9,634 bases of DNA from Chloroflexota bacterium (lineage in GTDB: Bacteria; Chloroflexota; Dehalococcoidia; Lucifugimonadales; CATQGZ01): positions 1-9,634 of the forward strand of contig JAQBTI010000069.1 in the NCBI GenBank assembly GCA_027624995.1, given 5' to 3'. Both the position numbers and the translations under genes were made by a program. Position 1 is the stretch's first letter. The number at the start of each line of letters is the position of its first letter. Below the pieces are notes generated by a model. That model did not search any database. It was not told the origin of the DNA and saw only the letters and a list, made by a program, of their open reading frames with translations. Below, piece after piece: positions 5,760 to 9,634 of the stretch.

Positions 5760-5866
5760 TCCCATTCGGATACGATTCAAGAAGTTTTCTTCAGGCCAAC
5801 GTCGGAAGTAGCGGATTTGGCATTGGAGGCGTGGTCAGACGTCTCCCATCCACGACACAAAAACAA
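5744..5866 (+). pseudogene. Possible out-of-frame tail of the nuclease gene
   Basis: This stretch is open in the carA frame (ATG at 5744, with AAGGA at 5730-5734) and reads MPHGLVPFGYDSRSFLQANV, then a glycine-rich and basic run up to the carA ATG. It does not resemble a CarA N-terminus. Its first ~15 residues would suit the last strand of the Mrr-like fold. It may therefore be the nuclease tail displaced by one base, or simply non-coding DNA without stop codons. Confidence 0.35.
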
Positions 5867-6976
5867 ATGGCAGCAAAGAAACGGCCCAACGACGCCTTCC
5901 TGGCACTCGAAGACGGCTCTGTGTTCCACGGCCGCGCCTTCGGGGCGGACGTGCCTGCCCACGGCGAGGTGGTCTTCAACACCTCCATGACAGGCTACCA
6001 GGAGATGCTGACAGACCCCTCGTACGCCGGGCAGATCGTCATGCCGACGTACCCTCTGATCGGCAACTACGGCGTCAACGAGCGCGATTTCGAGTCCCGA
6101 AAGGTCCAGGTGGCCGGGTTCGTCGTCCGGGAGCATTCCGCCAGGCCCAGCCACGCCGACAGCACCATGACCCTGCACGACTTCCTGTCGGAGCAGGGGG
6201 TCCCCGGAATCAGCGGCGTGGACACCCGAGCTATCACACGCCGTCTGCGGACCCACGGGGTCATGATGGGGATCATCGCTACGGACGAGTCGCCCCAGGA
6301 GGCTCTCGACAGGATCAAGGACCTACCAACTTACGACGATATCGACTTCGTAAAACAGGTCTCGACCGAGCAACCGTACGATTGGGACCAAGAGGGCGCC
6401 GCCGATCACAAGTACCGGATCGTCGTCGACGACTACGGGCTCAAATACAACATCCTCCGAATCCTGCGCGGTAAGGGATGCGAAGTCACGGCGGTCCCTT
6501 CCACGACCACGGCTGACGATGTCCTGGCCCGAGAGCCCGACGGTGTGCTGCTATCGCCCGGTCCCGGCGACCCGGAGCTGTTGGACTATGCAGTGGCGAC
6601 GGCCAAGGGACTCATCGGAAAGGTCCCGATCATGGGGATCTGCCTGGGCAACCAGATCTTGGGCCGGGCCTTCGGCGCAAAAACCTTTAAGCTGAAATTC
6701 GGCCACCGTGGCGGCAACCATCCGGTGCGTGACAACCTCACCGGACTGGTGCACATCACCGCTCAGAACCACGGGTACACCGTCGACGGCGATAGCCTGC
6801 CATCGGAGGTCGAGGTCAGCCACGTCAACCTAAACGACGGCACCGTGGAGGGCCTCCGGCACAAGTCACTGCCGATCATGAGTATCCAGTACCACTCAGA
6901 GGCCTCCCCCGGCCCATACGACAACAAGTACCTCTTCGACGAGTTCCTCGCGCTGGTACGTGATGCCAAGTTATGA
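5867..6976 (+). CDS. carA: Carbamoyl phosphate synthetase small (glutaminase) subunit
   Basis: Releases ammonia from glutamine and channels it to CarB for carbamoyl phosphate. It has 369 residues from ATG 5867, the normal family length. The N-terminal small-chain domain (about 1-150, including VVFNTSMTGYQEMLTDPSY at 36-54) is followed by a class I glutamine amidotransferase domain from about 183 (YRIVVDDYGLKYNILR). The nucleophile is C259 in GICLGNQ, with H343 and E345 in QYHSEASPGP. ATG 5867 is chosen because the family begins just before FLALEDGSVFHGRAFG; the reading frame is open back to 5744, but the extra 41 residues do not match CarA. No good Shine-Dalgarno precedes 5867, so translation may depend on coupling or on the upstream open frame. 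The gene is followed by an accessory block rather than by carB. Confidence 0.96.
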   Translation: MAAKKRPNDAFLALEDGSVFHGRAFGADVPAHGEVVFNTSMTGYQEMLTDPSYAGQIVMPTYPLIGNYGVNERDFESRKVQVAGFVVREHSARPSHADSTMTLHDFLSEQGVPGISGVDTRAITRRLRTHGVMMGIIATDESPQEALDRIKDLPTYDDIDFVKQVSTEQPYDWDQEGAADHKYRIVVDDYGLKYNILRILRGKGCEVTAVPSTTTADDVLAREPDGVLLSPGPGDPELLDYAVATAKGLIGKVPIMGICLGNQILGRAFGAKTFKLKFGHRGGNHPVRDNLTGLVHITAQNHGYTVDGDSLPSEVEVSHVNLNDGTVEGLRHKSLPIMSIQYHSEASPGPYDNKYLFDEFLALVRDAKL

Positions 6977-6980
6977 TGTA

Positions 6981-6997
6981 ACATATTGATACATATT
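6981..6997 (+). promoter_or_regulatory. Operator-like tandem repeat before vapBC
   Basis: ACATATT occurs at 6981-6987 and again at 6991-6997, exactly 10 bp apart (one helical turn), in an AT-rich patch between the carA stop and the vapB start. VapB or the VapBC complex usually represses its own promoter by binding such repeats. A separate promoter here would also drive the small downstream gene and carB. Confidence 0.4.
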
Positions 6998-7014
6998 TAC
7001 AGTGAGGTTTGGTG

Positions 7015-7236
7015 ATGCGTACTACGCTGAATGTTGATGATGCCGTCCTCGACGAGGTTGTGAAGCTCACCGGCGAGAAAAACAAAAGCAAGGCCGTCAA
7101 CAAGGCCCTTGAGGAGTACCTACGACGCCGACGGATCGCGGAGCTTAAGGAGATGGCAGGCAAGATCGACTTGGTGGACAACCTCAAGGAACTCGAGGAG
7201 TTGGAACTCAAAGAGCTAGAGCAGATGCGGTGGTGA
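7015..7236 (+). CDS. vapB: VapB-family antitoxin
   Basis: A 73-residue antitoxin. The N-terminal MRTTLNVDDAVLDEVVKLTG is a ribbon-helix-helix DNA-binding segment, followed by the KNKSKAVNKALEEYLRRRR helix and a leucine/glutamate-rich tail (DNLKELEELELKELEQMRW) of the kind that wraps the toxin. This matches the VapB group found with PIN toxins. ATG 7015 is supported by GAGG at 7004-7007; TTG 7009 and GTG 7012 are less likely. It lies 38 nt after carA and overlaps vapC by a few bases. It should neutralise VapC and, with it, repress transcription at the ACATATT repeats. Confidence 0.88.
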   Translation: MRTTLNVDDAVLDEVVKLTGEKNKSKAVNKALEEYLRRRRIAELKEMAGKIDLVDNLKELEELELKELEQMRW

Positions 7237-7619
7237 TCGCAGACTCGAATATCTGGATTCACTATCTGCGGAGGCCGCGCGAGCCAGTAGGCCTTGAACT
7301 ACAGATGCTCATCGACAGTGAAAGAGTCCTCATGGTCGGCGTGGTACTTGCCGAGGTCCTCCAGGGAGCCCGTGGCGGACGCGAATACGCAGCACTTTTG
7401 CCGCGATTAGGCTCGTTCCCTTACCAGGAAATGAGCAAAGAGACCTGGGCCAAGGTAGGAGAGATCGCGGTGCAGCTACGGATACAAGGCAAGATCACTC
7501 CTCTGACCGACCTCAGCATCGCGGCCCTTGCACTCGAAGGGGGTCACGAGGTCTATTCCCTCGATCAACATTTCGAGCGAATCCCAGGACTCAGCTTGTA
7601 CTCGCCTCGCGATGAGTAA
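7230..7619 (+). CDS. vapC: VapC-family PIN-domain ribonuclease toxin
   Basis: A 129-residue PIN-domain protein, usual VapC length. The four acidic residues of the PIN active site are present: D5 (MVIADSNIWI), E42 (VLAEVLQGA), D94 (PLTDLSIAALAL) and D112 (YSLDQHF). VapC toxins are Mg-dependent endoribonucleases that cut tRNA or rRNA when freed from VapB; the target here cannot be told. The start is GTG 7230 or GTG 7233 (which would give a GTGA overlap with the vapB stop); they differ by one residue. All catalytic residues are intact, so the pair is likely functional. Its presence inside the pyr operon makes deletion of this operon segment potentially toxic to the cell. Confidence 0.92.
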   Translation: MVIADSNIWIHYLRRPREPVGLELQMLIDSERVLMVGVVLAEVLQGARGGREYAALLPRLGSFPYQEMSKETWAKVGEIAVQLRIQGKITPLTDLSIAALALEGGHEVYSLDQHFERIPGLSLYSPRDE

Positions 7620-7671
7620 CTGAGCATCTCTTCGACAAAGTTCCTGGAACCGGTGAGACAAGCGATAAGTG

Positions 7672-7902
7672 ATGTTGAGTAAGCGAGAGATGATCACGAT
7701 CAAAAGGAAGTTTGATGGCGGATACGTGAGACCCACTGAAAGAGGCGTCTCCTTCTGGCTGGACGATGACAAGCGACGGAACGTTTCAGTTGAACAGCTT
7801 GTCTACGAAGCTCTTGGTGATGCCTATGATCGAGCTTACGGGTTTGATCTGCGAGGCATATCTATCAGCATCGAGATTCAGAAGGCGTCTAGGCAGGAGT
7901 AG
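7672..7902 (+). CDS. Small hypothetical protein
   Basis: I do not recognise this 76-residue protein. It begins MLSKREMITIKRKFDGG, has the central stretch RGVSFWLDDDKRRNVSVEQLVYEAL and ends GFDLRGISISIEIQKASRQE; no signal peptide or membrane segment is visible. Composition is charged and ordinary, consistent with a small soluble alpha/beta protein. It starts 52 nt after vapC on the same strand. ATG 7672 is chosen (GTG 7669 and ATG 7690 are alternatives), but no clear Shine-Dalgarno helps decide. Only its length and protein-like composition support it, so its being a real gene is not certain. It may be part of the accessory block with vapBC. Confidence 0.5.
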   Translation: MLSKREMITIKRKFDGGYVRPTERGVSFWLDDDKRRNVSVEQLVYEALGDAYDRAYGFDLRGISISIEIQKASRQE

Positions 7903-7906
7903 CGGT

Positions 7907-7963
7907 ATGCCCACTAATCTCGATCACGTGAACGCGCCGTCCTCAGCAACCTCCGATGGGTGA
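7907..7963 (+). CDS. 18-codon leader-like ORF overlapping the carB start
   Basis: ATG 7907 has AGGAG at 7895-7899, 7 nt upstream, and the frame reads MPTNLDHVNAPSSATSDG before TGA 7961-7963. It ends 8 nt past the first base of the carB ATG (7956). carB itself has no Shine-Dalgarno and its frame is closed by TGA at 7929-7931, so ribosomes finishing this short frame could restart on carB. It could be a coupling leader peptide, or chance; no attenuator hairpin or run of regulatory codons is apparent. Confidence 0.35.
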   Translation: MPTNLDHVNAPSSATSDG

Positions 7964-9634
7964 TAACACCAAGCCGAAGAAGGTCCTCGTTATTGGCTCC
8001 GGGCCAATCGTGATAGGCCAGGCCGCGGAGTTCGACTACGCCGGCACTCAGGCGTGCAAGGCCCTTCGAGAGGAGGGCGTCATCACTGTACTGGTCAACT
8101 CCAACCCGGCCACGATCATGACCGACGAGGGCATCGCCGACATCGTCTATATCGAGCCCCTTACGGTCGAGGTCATCTCCAGGATCATCGAGGCCGAGCG
8201 CCCCGACGGCATCCTGCCGACCCTGGGCGGACAGACCGGGCTCAACCTGGCTGTCGACCTCGCCGACGCGGGTGTTCTGGACAAGTACGGCGTCCGAATG
8301 CTGGGTACGCCCCTCAAGACCATCAGGGACGCCGAAGACCGCGAGCGCTTCAAGAAGCTGCTGGCCTCTATCGACGAGCCCGTGCCTCCGAGCAAGACTG
8401 TCGGCTCTATGGACGAAGCCCGAATGGCGGCCCAAGAGATGGGCCTGCCTCTGGTGGTTCGTCCGGCATACACACTCGGCGGGACCGGCGGCGGGATTGC
8501 CAACACCGACGCCGAGCTCGAGTCCGTCGTGGCAGGTGGACTGGCCGCGAGTCCTATCACGCCGGTGCTGCTGGAGCGTTCTCTCGTCGGCTGGAAAGAG
8601 ATCGAGTACGAGGTCATGCGCGACGCCGCCGACAACTGCGTCACTATCTGCAACATGGAGAATATCGACCCGATGGGGGTCCATACGGGCGACAGCATCG
8701 TGGTGGCGCCGAGCCAGACGCTCTCCGACAAGGAGCACCAGATGCTCCGGTCGGCCAGTCTTAAGATCATCCGAGCGCTGGGCATCGAAGGCGGCTGCAA
8801 CGTCCAACTAGCCCTCGCTCCCGGAGACGTGGTCGGCGAAACCCTTCCAGCCCAGACGGACGGCAGCCCCTACTACGTGATCGAAGTCAACCCCAGGGTC
8901 AGCCGCAGCTCGGCCCTGGCAAGCAAGGCGACTGGCTATCCCATCGCCCAGGTAGCAGCCAAGATCGCGGTTGGCAAGAGACTGGACGAGATCTCCAACG
9001 CCGTCACTCAGAAGACAATCGCGGCGTTCGAGCCGGCCCTCGACTACTGTGTTGTGAAGATCCCGAGGTGGCCGTTCGACAAGTTTTCCGGCGGCGACCG
9101 AACGATCGGTACCCAGATGAAGGCCACCGGCGAGGTGATGGCGATTGACCGTTCCTTCGAGGCCGCATTCCAGAAGGCCGTGAGGTCGCTCGAGATCACC
9201 AACCGGTCGATCCTCTGGGAGGAGCCCGACTGGAACGGCGACCTGGAGGGGCTGCTGGATCGGCTGCCTTTGGAACCCAACGACCAGCGTATTTGGGCGC
9301 TAATGGCGGCTCTCAGGCGCGGCGTCGAGCCGGAGCAGCTGTCGGGTATCACCGGAATCGACCCCTGGTTTACGCGGGCGTTCCAGAACATAGCCAGCAT
9401 GGAAACGAGGCTTCTCTCCGAGTTCCTGGATGCCGACCTCCTTTGGGAGGCAAAGCGGCTTGGCTTCTCCGACGAGAATATCGCGATACTCACGGACCGC
9501 TCCGCCGAGATGGTGCGAGACCTGCGCCGTCAGTGGGACATCCGCGCTGTTTACAAGATGGTAGACACGTGTGCCGCCGAGTTCGAAGCCCAGACCCCCT
9601 ACTTCTACAGCACATACGAGCAGGAGAACGAGGC
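7956..9634 (+). CDS. carB: Carbamoyl phosphate synthetase large subunit, N-terminal half (runs off right edge)
   Basis: About 559 residues of a protein normally near 1,070 are present. The N-terminus KKVLVIGSGPIVIGQAAEFD (8-27) and NSNPATIMTD (48-57) begin the carboxyphosphate-forming half, with RPAYTLGGTGGGIA (169-182) in the ATP-grasp domain and EVNPRVSRSSALASKATG (310-327) at the catalytic Glu/Asn pair and Arg. The oligomerisation domain follows, and the window ends in VDTCAAEF...YSTYE at the start of the second half. An insertion (about 291-303) precedes YYVIEVNPR compared with the enteric protein. It makes carbamoyl phosphate from bicarbonate, ATP and the ammonia from CarA. ATG 7956 is the only reasonable start; it has no Shine-Dalgarno and overlaps the preceding 18-codon frame. 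Confidence 0.96.
   Translation, partial: MGDNTKPKKVLVIGSGPIVIGQAAEFDYAGTQACKALREEGVITVLVNSNPATIMTDEGIADIVYIEPLTVEVISRIIEAERPDGILPTLGGQTGLNLAVDLADAGVLDKYGVRMLGTPLKTIRDAEDRERFKKLLASIDEPVPPSKTVGSMDEARMAAQEMGLPLVVRPAYTLGGTGGGIANTDAELESVVAGGLAASPITPVLLERSLVGWKEIEYEVMRDAADNCVTICNMENIDPMGVHTGDSIVVAPSQTLSDKEHQMLRSASLKIIRALGIEGGCNVQLALAPGDVVGETLPAQTDGSPYYVIEVNPRVSRSSALASKATGYPIAQVAAKIAVGKRLDEISNAVTQKTIAAFEPALDYCVVKIPRWPFDKFSGGDRTIGTQMKATGEVMAIDRSFEAAFQKAVRSLEITNRSILWEEPDWNGDLEGLLDRLPLEPNDQRIWALMAALRRGVEPEQLSGITGIDPWFTRAFQNIASMETRLLSEFLDADLLWEAKRLGFSDENIAILTDRSAEMVRDLRRQWDIRAVYKMVDTCAAEFEAQTPYFYSTYEQENE

Noticed and set aside
5744..5866. N-terminal 41-residue extension of CarA
   Set aside because: An AAGGA before ATG 5744 is tempting, but the extra residues do not resemble CarA, whose family normally begins just before the LALEDGSVFHGRAFG segment.
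7914..8807. 297-aa minus-strand open frame opposite carB
   Set aside because: It mirrors carB codons, shows no domain, and carB is unmistakable on the other strand.
1..9634. CRISPR arrays, tRNA or rRNA genes, insertion sequences with transposase
   Set aside because: No regularly spaced identical repeats, no cloverleaf or rRNA-like stretch, and no transposase motif were seen on either strand.

Overview
This window looks like chromosomal DNA of a GC-rich, non-enteric bacterium. Its core is a de novo pyrimidine operon on the plus strand in the order pyrR, pyrB, pyrC, carA, carB. The pyrR-led order, a Bacillus-type PyrR RNA attenuator in a GC-rich genome, frequent GTG/TTG starts and palindromic repeats of the TGTC...CCGAG...GGATCTAGAG type would suit a Chloroflexota lineage (Dehalococcoidia/SAR202-like). 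That placement is inference; no marker gene in the window fixes it.

Left part (1-1846, minus strand): the 5' end of a P-loop AAA/SMC-like ATPase gene runs off the left edge. About 365 bp without a gene follow, holding a nested palindrome built from two inverted REP-like units. Next comes a two-gene unit, a Nudix hydrolase followed by an overlapping RimJ/RimL-type GNAT acetyltransferase, read from its own sigma70-like promoter.

Middle part (1847-5362): a divergent intergenic region holds a promoter and a textbook PyrR-controlled attenuator, consisting of a PyrR-binding hairpin, an antiterminator and a terminator with a T7 tail. PyrR senses UMP/UTP versus PRPP and would decide whether transcription enters pyrR (TTG start), pyrB (aspartate carbamoyltransferase, 4-nt overlap with pyrR) and pyrC (class I dihydroorotase). 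A 139-nt pyrB-pyrC gap carries another REP-like unit and a pair of competing hairpins just before pyrC.

Right part (5363-9634): the two carbamoyl phosphate synthetase subunit genes lie in the same operon but are split by accessory genes. Between pyrC and carA is a small Mrr-like PD-(D/E)XK nuclease gene, probably frameshifted near its 3' end. Between carA and carB sit a VapBC toxin-antitoxin pair with an operator-like 10-bp tandem repeat and a 76-aa protein I do not recognise. carB is preceded by an 18-codon open frame with a good Shine-Dalgarno that overlaps its start; carB runs off the right edge after its first ATP-grasp half.

Metabolically, carA/carB make carbamoyl phosphate from glutamine, bicarbonate and ATP, pyrB joins it to aspartate, and pyrC closes the ring to dihydroorotate. 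pyrD, pyrE and pyrF are not in the window. The most notable features are the fully readable PyrR attenuator and the three accessory genes plus one nuclease gene lodged inside a housekeeping operon.
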